9,494 bases of DNA from Desulfobacterales bacterium (GTDB taxonomy: Bacteria > Desulfobacterota > Desulfobacteria > Desulfobacterales > JAFDCJ01): assembly GCA_020345785.1 (NCBI GenBank), contig CP070771.1, positions 6,298,697 through 6,308,190 of the forward strand, written 5' to 3'. Every line of letters begins with the position of its first letter. Position 1 is the first letter of the stretch. The notes beneath the pieces were generated by a model. The model did not search any database. It was not told the origin of the DNA and was given only the letters and a program-made list of their open reading frames with translations. Below, piece by piece: positions 1 to 6,331 of the stretch. The position numbers and the translations under genes are program-made.

Positions 1-570
1 ATTTTTTCCCAGCGAGGCCTCCGAGTCCCAGAACAATTTGACCGGTCCTGAATAAATCAGTCTTCCTCTTCGGTAATTTTCTTTGGTTCCGAGCTGCCCG
101 TAAAGCCTGGCCTCCATTGTCAGCGGCAACCGCGGGAAATGCTTGATGCCGATGCCTTGTTGATTGACAAATCGGATCTCAAGCTGGATGCCGCTTGATT
201 TGATCGCGTCGGCAAAGACGATGATACCGCCTAAATCGGGGATCTCGTTTCCCATCAAGCGAATGGCAATTAAATTAGTACCCCGCCTCAGATTGACTTC
301 CTGGGTTTTCGTCTCGAAACCTGGAGCGCTTGCTTTGAGATGGTGGATTCCGGGCTTCAAGTGACTGATTTTGAAGTTCTTATCCAGGTAGCGGACAGTG
401 GAACGTCCCCCGATAATGATTCTGACGCCGTTAATCGGATCGCCACTCAAGGCATCTGTCACCGTGCCAACGATTTGTCCCTCGTGGTTTGGACCAACTC
501 CAAATAAGATCAGAACGGCCAATACCCCCGCGGCAATGATGATGACCAGGTAGATATGAGGCCTATTCAC
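1..570 (-). CDS. Membrane-anchored carboxypeptidase-regulatory-like domain protein, C-terminus beyond window
   Basis: Read on the minus strand from GTG at 570, the frame stays open for 190 codons to the left edge, so the C-terminus is missing. A GAGGGGGG Shine-Dalgarno lies about 10 bases upstream, and a good promoter lies just behind it. Residues about 6-26 form one hydrophobic helix, a signal anchor or uncleaved signal. Residues about 31-105 begin GQIVGTVTDALSGDPINGV and continue through a LKPGIHHLKASAPGFE-type segment. This is the usual pattern of a carboxypeptidase regulatory-like/PEGA-type beta-sandwich (known of the family). The rest, from about residue 108, contains a segment around FVNQQGIGIKHFPRLPL that I do not recognise. 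The protein is probably exported and anchored in the inner membrane, with the beta domain in the periplasm. Its function is unknown. Domain assignment is fairly safe; the anchor topology is inferred. Confidence 0.8.
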   Translation of the reverse strand, partial: MNRPHIYLVIIIAAGVLAVLILFGVGPNHEGQIVGTVTDALSGDPINGVRIIIGGRSTVRYLDKNFKISHLKPGIHHLKASAPGFETKTQEVNLRRGTNLIAIRLMGNEIPDLGGIIVFADAIKSSGIQLEIRFVNQQGIGIKHFPRLPLTMEARLYGQLGTKENYRRGRLIYSGPVKLFWDSEASLGKN

Positions 571-599
571 AAGACAAGAACCCCCCTCAATCAGATAGG

Positions 600-629
600 A
601 ATATAGGAGGATATCGCATCCCGTGTCAA
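600..629 (-). promoter_or_regulatory. Sigma70-like promoter for the left-edge gene
   Basis: On the minus strand a perfect -35 TTGACA (629-624) is separated by 18 bases from TATATT (605-600), a five-of-six -10 match. Transcription would start near 593, about 23 bases before the GTG start at 570, leaving room for the GAGGGGGG ribosome site. It lies in the 87-base gap after the PH-like gene, so the left-edge gene probably has its own transcript. Confidence 0.6.
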
Positions 630-657
630 ATGGAAAAAATACTATGAGTAAATAGGC

Positions 658-1557
658 CTAACCGGATATTTTGCGAAGCCTGATATTCCGGTGCTTGGGG
701 ATAAATTCATTGATAAAATGGGTGGAGTGAACTACGGTAGCAATTTTTATGTAGAGAAAAAGCGGAATCATTGCCATATGAACCGGGCTGACGGGTATGT
801 TGTTGCGCAGATCGATAATCAAATAGGCAATAAAGCCAAGCAGTGCGAATTCCAGCAGTGCATCAATGAATCCAAGCAAATACTGACGGATATAGAAATA
901 GCCCCCGCCGGGAAAAACGATGGAACTGATGGCGGCGACCAGCTTGCTTTTGAATTGAAGCTGACATTTTTCACATCTGTATTTTCCGTCGGCAAGTTCA
1001 TGGGTGCAACGAGGGCATAGATGGATTCGCCTTGCCAACTGCCCTTTGGTACCGGAAGTAGGTAACCTTTTCTTGAGCAGGGCTCTGATTTTTTTCCTCT
1101 CGGACACGGCAATTGACTTGAATTTTTCAATTTTTTTGCCGGTTCCGGCAAATTGGGCAATCAGATTTCCCCCCTTGAGCACAATCGATTGACATCCCGC
1201 ATAGGCCACGTGGGCAATTGAATTTTTATAATTGTACCCGGAGGTGCTTGGGATATGAATAACGCGATAATTTGTGAAAACAAATAAAGAGCGTTTGAGA
1301 TATACAAAAAGAAAACCTGTCAGATATTGTGCCATGGAGGCCAGCGGCGAATAGCCGGTGGTTATCAGGAGGACCTGTTCGCCTCTTTTTAAAAACGGCT
1401 TTAAAAAAGAGATTTTTACAATTAACTTTCGCTGTCGCTTTTCAATTCTCTTTTTATAAACGTTTTTATGGTTGGAAAACAGGGTCTCGCGATCCACCGG
1501 GAGCCCGAAAATCTGGGGCCCCATGAAACCGACCGGTTCAAAAGCCGCTTCTGCCAT
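658..1557 (-). CDS. PH-like domain, zinc ribbon and two membrane helices; unknown function
   Basis: A 299-residue protein starting at ATG 1557 behind AAGGAG with a 6-base spacer. Residues about 57-165 resemble a bacterial PH-like domain: GEQVLLITTGYSP is followed by LFVFTNYRVIHIP, the typical strand pair around 'TNYRVI' in this fold. Residues 181-198 carry CPRC...CEKC (C181, C184, C195, C198), a four-cysteine zinc ribbon. Two hydrophobic segments follow at about 228-249 and 258-277, with a glycine-rich FPGGGYFY turn just before the first. The C-terminus is basic. I infer a cytosolic PH/zinc module tethered to the inner membrane. Catalytic residues are not evident. A 172-base gap separates it from the methyltransferase upstream, and I found no strong promoter there. 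The domain calls are by eye; the function is unknown. Confidence 0.85.
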   Translation of the reverse strand: MAEAAFEPVGFMGPQIFGLPVDRETLFSNHKNVYKKRIEKRQRKLIVKISFLKPFLKRGEQVLLITTGYSPLASMAQYLTGFLFVYLKRSLFVFTNYRVIHIPSTSGYNYKNSIAHVAYAGCQSIVLKGGNLIAQFAGTGKKIEKFKSIAVSERKKIRALLKKRLPTSGTKGQLARRIHLCPRCTHELADGKYRCEKCQLQFKSKLVAAISSIVFPGGGYFYIRQYLLGFIDALLEFALLGFIAYLIIDLRNNIPVSPVHMAMIPLFLYIKIATVVHSTHFINEFIPKHRNIRLRKISG

Positions 1558-1729
1558 CTAAAACTCCTTCCATGAATACGGTTATTGGCGATGCCGGGAT
1601 CTTTTCAGCCGCCTCGGGCAGAAACCATCATAGCAGTAAAAAGTTCGATATATTAACATCGGTAAGACGGGTGTATAACTTGAGGATAATTTTAGAAAGC
1701 GCAAGTCGTGGTTTTTATGATACCCAAAC

Positions 1730-2725
1730 TTATTTCTCACCGACAATAAGGCCGGAATCATTGGGCGTTTGGACCGCAATCCGTCGGATATTCCTTACAC
1801 CGGCTGCTGCCAGCATGTCTGCCAGTTGTTTTTCGGAGTAGGATTGGCCCTCATCCGTTCCCAAAAGCATATTCAAAGAGAACAATGCCGGAAAAAGAGG
1901 ACCGTCCATGCTGTTATTCAAGATAAATTCATGGATAATAATAATGCCCTTCGGTTCTAATACATCAACCGCCTTTTGGATGATCCTGCGGCAATCTTCC
2001 GGTCCCTCACCGTGCAGAATGTGTGACAGCCAGACCGCATCGTAACTCCCATCGATGGGATCATTTAAATAATTCCCGTCGGCAAATCTGATCCTTTCCG
2101 CTAAATCAAACTGTTTGATGGTCTTTTCAGCAAATGGTCGGGTCGTCGGCAGATCATATACCACAGCTCGCAGTCGGGGATTATGCCGGCAGAAATGGAT
2201 GGCGTACGTACCGGGTCCCCCGCCCATATCCAGCAGGTGTTTGCGTGAAGACAGGTCAATGAGGGGCACGATTTGAGGGGCCAATCCCATCGCCAGGTTG
2301 AACATTCCCATCAGAAAACTTTCGCGCCACTCGTCTTTGCTAAATGAGGCCCGGCTGCGAACAGGTCGGCCGGACTGCACCGCCTGATCCAGCTGATGCC
2401 AGGATGCCACCAGGTGGTGATGGTGCATAATGATGTGACCGATATATTTGGCAGAATCTTTGGACAGCAGAGTTATGGCAGAAGGTGTGTTGGCAAAAAA
2501 ATCGTCGGATTTTTCCAGAAGTTCCATGGCAACGAGGGCATTCAACAACCGTTCACAGCCCTTGAGAGCAGCGTTGAGCCTCCGGCTGATTTGCTCGGCT
2601 GTTAAACGCCCGTCTCCAATTATTGTGAACACTTCCAGCTTTACGGCTGTGTGGAGCACAGCCGTCTTCCAGAAATAACCGGATATCTCAAGTATTTCGC
2701 CGGGTTTCCATTCTCGCGTTGCCAT
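1730..2725 (-). CDS. Class I SAM-dependent O-methyltransferase (Methyltransf_2-like)
   Basis: A 331-residue protein with the two-part layout of acetylserotonin/hydroxyneurosporene-type O-methyltransferases. Residues about 12-85 are a helical winged-helix dimerisation region (TAVLHTAVKLEVFTII... LTAEQISRRL). The Rossmann SAM domain follows: motif I LLDMGGGPGTYA at 164-175, DLP at 191-193 for the ribose-binding acid, FADGNYL at 214-220 and a strand 4 region VWLSHILHGEGPED at 231-244. H238 sits where the family has its catalytic base, although the usual LHDW is LHGE here. HHHH at 101-104 is unusual and its meaning is unknown. The ATG at 2725 has a poor Shine-Dalgarno and an in-frame TAG lies just upstream. 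It follows the secreted OB-fold gene by 32 bases and is probably co-transcribed. No pathway genes nearby identify the substrate, which could be a small phenolic or polyketide-like molecule. Confidence 0.9.
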   Translation of the reverse strand: MATREWKPGEILEISGYFWKTAVLHTAVKLEVFTIIGDGRLTAEQISRRLNAALKGCERLLNALVAMELLEKSDDFFANTPSAITLLSKDSAKYIGHIIMHHHHLVASWHQLDQAVQSGRPVRSRASFSKDEWRESFLMGMFNLAMGLAPQIVPLIDLSSRKHLLDMGGGPGTYAIHFCRHNPRLRAVVYDLPTTRPFAEKTIKQFDLAERIRFADGNYLNDPIDGSYDAVWLSHILHGEGPEDCRRIIQKAVDVLEPKGIIIIHEFILNNSMDGPLFPALFSLNMLLGTDEGQSYSEKQLADMLAAAGVRNIRRIAVQTPNDSGLIVGEK

Positions 2726-2757
2726 CAGATAAGACTATTTGGTGCATGTTGGATAGG

Positions 2758-3252
2758 TTAGTCTTGTGACATCTCTTTGGCAAGCCGCTCAGGCGTCATG
2801 GTCCAAAATGGCGTGCCATCCTTGGTCAAACGAACTTTTATGATATCAATGTCAGGATCCTTTTTTATTTTTGAAGCCATGAAAACATCCTTGCCGTTTA
2901 TTTCCGCCCAAACGCCTTTTAATTTGATGCGCGCATTTTTTTGCAGCCGAATTTCACTGGGTTTCCGATACCAGGTCGGACAGATATGAACCTCAAACTC
3001 CTCGGATCCCTCTCTCACATCCAGAGCGGTTGCCGGTGACATTCCGGGCATCGGCACAACTTCCTTTACCCGAACAACCCAGGCTCTGATTTTTTCATAT
3101 TCACGAACATCGTAAAGCTTGTTATAAGGATCATCTATGCCCCAGCCCTGCATGTCACGCTTCTCTTCGGCTAGGACCCAGCTGGTGCCGATGGCAAAAC
3201 AAAGCGAAATCAGTACCAAAAAATAAATGGTTCGAATTAAAGATTTCTGCAT
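2758..3252 (-). CDS. Secreted OB-fold-like protein, unknown function
   Basis: A 164-residue protein starting at ATG 3252 behind a near-perfect AAAGGAGG with a 5-base spacer. Residues 1-28 are a clear Sec signal peptide: a basic start, the hydrophobic core IYFLVLISLCFAIGTSWVLA, and likely cleavage before EEK. Residues about 54-135 alternate beta-type strands: KIRAWVVRVKEVV, EEFEVHICPTWY, ARIKLKGVWAEINGKDVFMASKIKK. The last of these has the look of the closing strands of a small OB-like barrel in exported proteins; this is an inference from pattern. The single cysteine in CPTWY has no partner in the mature part. The product is expected in the periplasm. The gene follows its own promoter candidate and heads a two-gene unit with the methyltransferase. 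The function is not recognised. Confidence 0.85.
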   Translation of the reverse strand: MQKSLIRTIYFLVLISLCFAIGTSWVLAEEKRDMQGWGIDDPYNKLYDVREYEKIRAWVVRVKEVVPMPGMSPATALDVREGSEEFEVHICPTWYRKPSEIRLQKNARIKLKGVWAEINGKDVFMASKIKKDPDIDIIKVRLTKDGTPFWTMTPERLAKEMSQD

Positions 3253-3320
3253 CTGAACCTCCTTTTAGTTCAAAGCACGCTATTTTTTGTCGAAATATTC
3301 AATGTTGGCGTTTGATGATT

Positions 3321-3337
3321 ATTAATATTATATTAAT
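3321..3337. repeat. 17-bp AT-rich palindrome over the -10 element
   Basis: ATTAATAT and ATATTAAT are perfect 8-base arms around one central base. The -10 hexamer of the minus-strand promoter (3332-3327) lies inside it. It may be an operator for a dimeric regulator, or simply the melted AT-rich promoter core. Confidence 0.55.
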
Positions 3338-3354
3338 TGTTGGCCTTTTTGCAA
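3327..3354 (-). promoter_or_regulatory. Sigma70-like promoter for the OB-fold/methyltransferase unit
   Basis: On the minus strand a perfect TATAAT (3332-3327) lies 16 bases after TTGCAA (3354-3349), a four-of-six -35. The predicted start near 3320 leaves a leader of about 68 bases before ATG 3252. The promoter sits in the 184-base gap after the amidohydrolase gene, so the two pairs of genes are probably separate units. Confidence 0.5.
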
Positions 3355-3368
3355 CCAAGAAAAAAGGC
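3343..3368. repeat. 8-bp hairpin after the amidohydrolase gene
   Basis: GCCTTTTT (3343-3350) pairs perfectly with AAAAAGGC (3361-3368) across a 10-base loop. It lies about 70 bases past the amidohydrolase stop. No T-run follows the stem on the minus strand, and the stem overlaps the -35 region of the next promoter. It is therefore a weak terminator candidate that might instead affect promoter use. Confidence 0.4.
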
Positions 3369-3436
3369 GTCCGGAGAAACAGCTTTAACTCGGTATCAAT
3401 TCCCTTTCCCTTTTGCCAAGAAGGTCCCAGCAATGC

Positions 3437-4594
3437 CTAGCGTTGCTGCTCCTCCTCTTTATATAGCAAGTCCCCCTCCCCATACACCGCTACCGGGTAA
3501 CTCGCCAAGTCGAACGGATCGCCATTCCAGCAGATAAATGAGGCCCACTTTCCCTTCTCAAGGGTCCCGAGCTGTTTATGGATGTCCAGGACGCCGGCAT
3601 TTCGGCGGGTTACCAGCTCGACGGCCTGTTGTTTCGACATCCCCACCCTCACAAACCAGCGGGTTTGCAAAAATAACTGACGGGCGAGGGTAACCGGATG
3701 GTCGGTCATCAAACCAAATTCAACCCGGGAGGCCATCAAGTGGCGGATATTGCGCCAATCTTCATGTTTTAATTCGACTTTGTAAGCGAAGCTGTCGATG
3801 GGGCCGTATACAACGGGTATCTTGCGCTTTTGCAATTCCTGGAATGTTTCCGGCTGGTGCACATCCATGGCATGTTCGACGGTCAATTTAATTTTAAAAT
3901 CATCGGCCAGCCGCATCAGAGCCGCAATGTCATCGATCTTGTGAACATGGGCCCGCAGACGAATTTTGCCTATAAGCAAATCCCTCAACACCGTCTCTTC
4001 AGCCGAAAAGATGATTTCGTCTTTCTTGCGACCCTTAGCTTTGCGGTATTGCTCGTACTTCTGACGCACTTCCGCAAGTTTGCCGCGCAAAATGGCAATT
4101 GCACCCATTCGGGTCGTGGGACGCTGGCCCTTCCAGGTGTGTGTTGACATGGGATTATAACCGAAGGCTGCTTTCAGACCGGCGCGGCCGATAAGGGCAC
4201 TGCTGCTGTCTTTGGCATAATTGCGGATGACGGCTGACTGCCCCCCGATAATGTTGCCACTGCCCGGAACGACGCAGGAATACAGCACCCCGGATTCCAC
4301 AGCATCACGGAAGGCTTTGTCATCCATTTGAACCGAGTCCAGAGCATCCGTGAGGGCCAGAATAGAATCAAGTTGATCATTGGCCTCGCCTTCTGCGCCG
4401 GGTTCACCGGAGCGTTCCATGCCAATGTGACTGTGGGGGTCGATAAAAGCGGGGGTCAACACCTCAAATTCGCCCAGTAATTGGCCTTTGGCAGACGTTG
4501 CCAAGCCGGCGATTGTCGAACCGCTAAAAACAAGATATCCATCGCGCAAAATTGATTTTCCCGTGTAAATCGTATTCGCAAAAATGCATTTCAT
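3437..4594 (-). CDS. Metal-dependent amidohydrolase, imidazolonepropionase-like
   Basis: A 385-residue amidohydrolase-superfamily protein starting at ATG 4594 behind GAGAGG. The N-terminal strand region (KCIFANTIYTGKSILRDGYLV) and the C-terminal strands (LEKGKWASFICWNGDPFD) form the small beta-sandwich usual in this group. Between them is the TIM barrel with metal-site candidates: H54 and H56 in DPHSHIG, K141 in LKAAFG (the position of a carboxylated bridging lysine in related enzymes), H216/H218 in RAHVHK, H241 in VEHAMD and the catalytic acid D298 in LMTDHP. The metal site looks intact, so an active cytosolic C-N hydrolase is expected. Substrate cannot be read from the sequence; imidazolone rings, dipeptides and related amides are all used in this family. 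It lies 76 bases after the DUF2569-type gene on the same strand and is plausibly co-transcribed with it. Assignments of individual ligands are inferred by eye. Confidence 0.9.
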   Translation of the reverse strand: MKCIFANTIYTGKSILRDGYLVFSGSTIAGLATSAKGQLLGEFEVLTPAFIDPHSHIGMERSGEPGAEGEANDQLDSILALTDALDSVQMDDKAFRDAVESGVLYSCVVPGSGNIIGGQSAVIRNYAKDSSSALIGRAGLKAAFGYNPMSTHTWKGQRPTTRMGAIAILRGKLAEVRQKYEQYRKAKGRKKDEIIFSAEETVLRDLLIGKIRLRAHVHKIDDIAALMRLADDFKIKLTVEHAMDVHQPETFQELQKRKIPVVYGPIDSFAYKVELKHEDWRNIRHLMASRVEFGLMTDHPVTLARQLFLQTRWFVRVGMSKQQAVELVTRRNAGVLDIHKQLGTLEKGKWASFICWNGDPFDLASYPVAVYGEGDLLYKEEEQQR

Positions 4595-4670
4595 ATACGC
4601 CTCTCACCAGTAAACCATGTCCATGGCAATTATTGCCTGTTCTTATACCAAGGTTTTTCACCCGTCTCTT

Positions 4671-5168
4671 TTATAAAATAAACGTCTTTTTAACCCTCTT
4701 TGAAAAAATAAAATATAAAACCCAAATTATACTGGCAACCAAGGTTCTTACCAAATTTGCGATCGCTTCCCAATTGGCGGGATCGGTCTCTGTTAAAACG
4801 TTCCGGGCCAGGTAATAATCGAAGCCGACAAAAAGCAGATTGGAGGCTAAAAAGACTATCGCCAATTGAGGAACAAATTTGCGCCTCTTAAAAAAAAATG
4901 TGATAACGAATATCGAGAAAATAAGAAAGCACACGTTGCCGACCAGCTCCATGATCAATAAAGGACCCCACAAGGGGTGATACGAGACAGAATCGGGCGA
5001 GGTCAGCAGAAACCAGTTATTTTGTGAAAAAGCCGGAATGATCTCCGTTAGCAAAGAAACCACGGTTTGCACCGGATAAAGGAGCAATCCGACAGCACAT
5101 AGAATTAACCAGCCACCGATTTTATTATATTTTTTTTTGCAGTTAGTTGCCGATGGGGGAACCGTCAT
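4671..5168 (-). CDS. DUF2569-type four-helix membrane protein
   Basis: Starting at ATG 5168 gives 165 residues. A TTG in frame at 5177 would add three residues, but AGGTGA sits about 9 bases before the ATG and directly against the TTG, so the ATG fits better. After a short polar N-terminus, NKIGGWLILCAVGLLLYPV opens the first membrane helix; 'GGWLIL' is typical of DUF2569 proteins (family knowledge). Three more hydrophobic segments follow: about residues 70-92 (PLLIMELVGNVCFLIFSIFVITFFF), 99-117 and 141-158, giving four helices and an inner-membrane location. The segment between helices 1 and 2 is polar and aromatic, probably a periplasmic loop. The C-terminal KRVKKTFIL is basic and probably cytoplasmic. 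No function is known for the family. The amidohydrolase follows 76 bases downstream. Confidence 0.8.
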   Translation of the reverse strand: MTVPPSATNCKKKYNKIGGWLILCAVGLLLYPVQTVVSLLTEIIPAFSQNNWFLLTSPDSVSYHPLWGPLLIMELVGNVCFLIFSIFVITFFFKRRKFVPQLAIVFLASNLLFVGFDYYLARNVLTETDPANWEAIANLVRTLVASIIWVLYFIFSKRVKKTFIL

Positions 5169-5217
5169 GGACTGCAATCACCTAAGCCGGACAAGCCGGT
5201 TGGAGTGAAACGGAAAT

Positions 5218-5231
5218 CCCGATTTATCGGG
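5218..5231. repeat. Small hairpin CCCGAT/ATCGGG
   Basis: CCCGAT (5218-5223) and ATCGGG (5226-5231) pair perfectly around a 2-base centre, in the leader side of the DUF2569-type gene. Related hairpins with a TCCCG...CGGGA frame occur at 7588-7605 and 7693-7712, suggesting a dispersed small-hairpin family. Confidence 0.5.
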
Positions 5232-5251
5232 GAACCAAAAAAGAAATTGTT

Positions 5252-5441
5252 ACTAATTAGTGCCCATCCGGAAATAAAAAGGGGCACAATTAAGTTTCCA
5301 ATTTGGAAATGAGCAATTTTTTCGATGAGCAAGGCCGCACAAGGGTTTACAACGAGGCGTAGTTGTCCTACGTCGAGGAAGTAAACCCGCGGAGAACGCA
5401 GTTCATCGGAAAAAGGGCCATTTCCGGATGGAAACTAATTA
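5252..5441. mobile_element. Palindromic MITE-like repeat element without a gene
   Basis: Outer 20-base inverted repeats at 5256-5275 and 5420-5439 match at 18 of 20 positions around the core CCATCCGGAAAT. Inside is a near-palindrome from about 5294 to 5435, centred at about 5365. Its paired blocks include CGATGA/TCATCG (5323-5328, 5403-5408), GGGTTTAC/GTAAACCC (5343-5350, 5381-5388) and CGTAG/CTACG (5358-5362, 5368-5372). The outer left end also forms its own hairpin with GGGGCACAATT near 5281. ACTAATTA occurs as a direct repeat at 5252-5259 and 5434-5441 and could be an 8-base target duplication, although it overlaps the inverted repeats. No reading frame inside is convincing. I infer a non-autonomous mobile or REP-like structure. 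An alternative is a large structured leader RNA of the downstream gene. Confidence 0.55.
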
Positions 5442-5532
5442 ATCCGCCGGACCTTGGATGTGACAACTTTCTTCAGTTGTCAAAGAACAAATTACAACCT
5501 TGACCGAGCTATTTTTCAGAGCGGATTAATTA
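5436..5532. repeat. 12-bp inverted repeat enclosing an 8-bp hairpin
   Basis: TAATTAATCCGC (5436-5447) is the exact reverse complement of GCGGATTAATTA (5521-5532). Between them TGACAACT (5461-5468) pairs perfectly with AGTTGTCA (5475-5482) over a 6-base loop. The structure begins just past the stop of the lipoprotein gene. No T-run follows either stem, so it is not a standard intrinsic terminator. It may be an end structure for the lipoprotein transcript or a remnant of the adjacent palindromic element. Confidence 0.5.
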
Positions 5533-5534
5533 AA

Positions 5535-6290
5535 TTAGAAGTTCATGTACCGCTTTTCCCAGTAAACAAGAGGCTCATATTCAAATAACGCGTTTAAATG
5601 ATGCATAAAGGCATGCCGTCCTTCTTGCTGCCACAGCATCGTTATGGTTTGATCGACCTGTTGGTAAAAGGCTTCAATTTCGCCGAGCGTTGATGGCGGT
5701 GAGCCTTCCAGATTTTCTGCGGCAACTTCTGCAATTAAATTCAGCCACATTTGACTAGCACCCATGATGTAATAGGGCCAAGTTTTTTGAATCGAGACGG
5801 GCCATTGTTTATCCCCGGTGTCTTCGATGTTGGGCCGGGCGATGTGGGTCGGGTCGTCATATTCAGCCAGATCGAGGACATGGGCGTCCTTTAATTTTTT
5901 AATCAGCGGATCGGTTCTCAGATCGTTGAAAATGTGCCGGGCTGTTTGCGGGGAGGCGTAAAATATGAAGCTGAACATCCTGCCGGCGGCATCTCTGGCG
6001 GCACGGCGATGAAAACGCCACAGGTAGATATCGTTTTTGTAGCTTTCCAATAGCGGTAAAACAACCTGATGCGCCAGACAAAGGTCCATGTACCAGACGG
6101 GCTCGGTGTCCGGCGGCCAGTGCAAGTGAAAGCGGGCCGACCACCAGCCATTGCCAGCCGGCAGCTCCCGGGGCTTCAACGACGTGATTGGCTGTATTTC
6201 AACCTGGCCGAACGACGCGCATCCCGTAATGATTAGCAAAAGTAAGGAAGCGCCCATCAACCGTTTTGGGAAGTCGCGGATTCTTAACAC
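5535..6290 (-). CDS. Lipoprotein of unknown function
   Basis: A 251-residue protein with a GTG start at 6290, supported by AAGGAG with a 7-base spacer. An ATG overlapping the start reads only ATG TGT TAA and is discarded. The N-terminus has RIRDFPKR, a hydrophobic stretch LMGASLLLLIITG and a lipobox ITGC, so C24 should be lipidated and the signal removed. Ala-Ser after the cysteine, with no Asp at +2, favours outer-membrane sorting by the E. coli rule (inference for this organism). The mature part is rich in Trp, Tyr and His (GNGWWSARFHLHWPPDTEPVWYMD, YLWRFHRRAARD, KQWPVSIQKTWPYYIMG) and looks helical towards the end. There are no recognisable enzyme motifs. It follows the glycosyltransferase by 41 bases and is very probably in the same operon, hinting at an envelope or surface-glycan role. 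Confidence 0.85.
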   Translation of the reverse strand: MLRIRDFPKRLMGASLLLLIITGCASFGQVEIQPITSLKPRELPAGNGWWSARFHLHWPPDTEPVWYMDLCLAHQVVLPLLESYKNDIYLWRFHRRAARDAAGRMFSFIFYASPQTARHIFNDLRTDPLIKKLKDAHVLDLAEYDDPTHIARPNIEDTGDKQWPVSIQKTWPYYIMGASQMWLNLIAEVAAENLEGSPPSTLGEIEAFYQQVDQTITMLWQQEGRHAFMHHLNALFEYEPLVYWEKRYMNF

Positions 6291-6331
6291 ATATATTCTC
6301 CTTTGTAACTGAATTAAGCAGTCGGCAGAAT

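Noticed and set aside
691..1160. Overlapping open frames of 109 and 113 residues opposite or beside the PH-like gene
   Set aside because: They lie within the 658-1557 gene, lack ribosome sites and have no recognisable domains, whereas the main frame has a clear start and domains.
1572..1841. Plus-strand frame of 89 residues
   Set aside because: It overlaps the end of the methyltransferase on the opposite strand and has no ribosome site or domain; it is a shadow frame.
3830..4147. Plus-strand frame of 105 residues
   Set aside because: It is fully antisense to the amidohydrolase, whose metal-binding motifs confirm the minus-strand frame.
5252..5441. CRISPR-like or phage attachment interpretation of the repeats
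   Set aside because: There is no series of equal-length direct repeats and spacers, and no integrase or tRNA nearby; the symmetry is palindromic.
5899..6151. Minus-strand frames of 81 and 77 residues
   Set aside because: They are out-of-frame shadows inside the lipoprotein gene, which has a lipobox and a good ribosome site.
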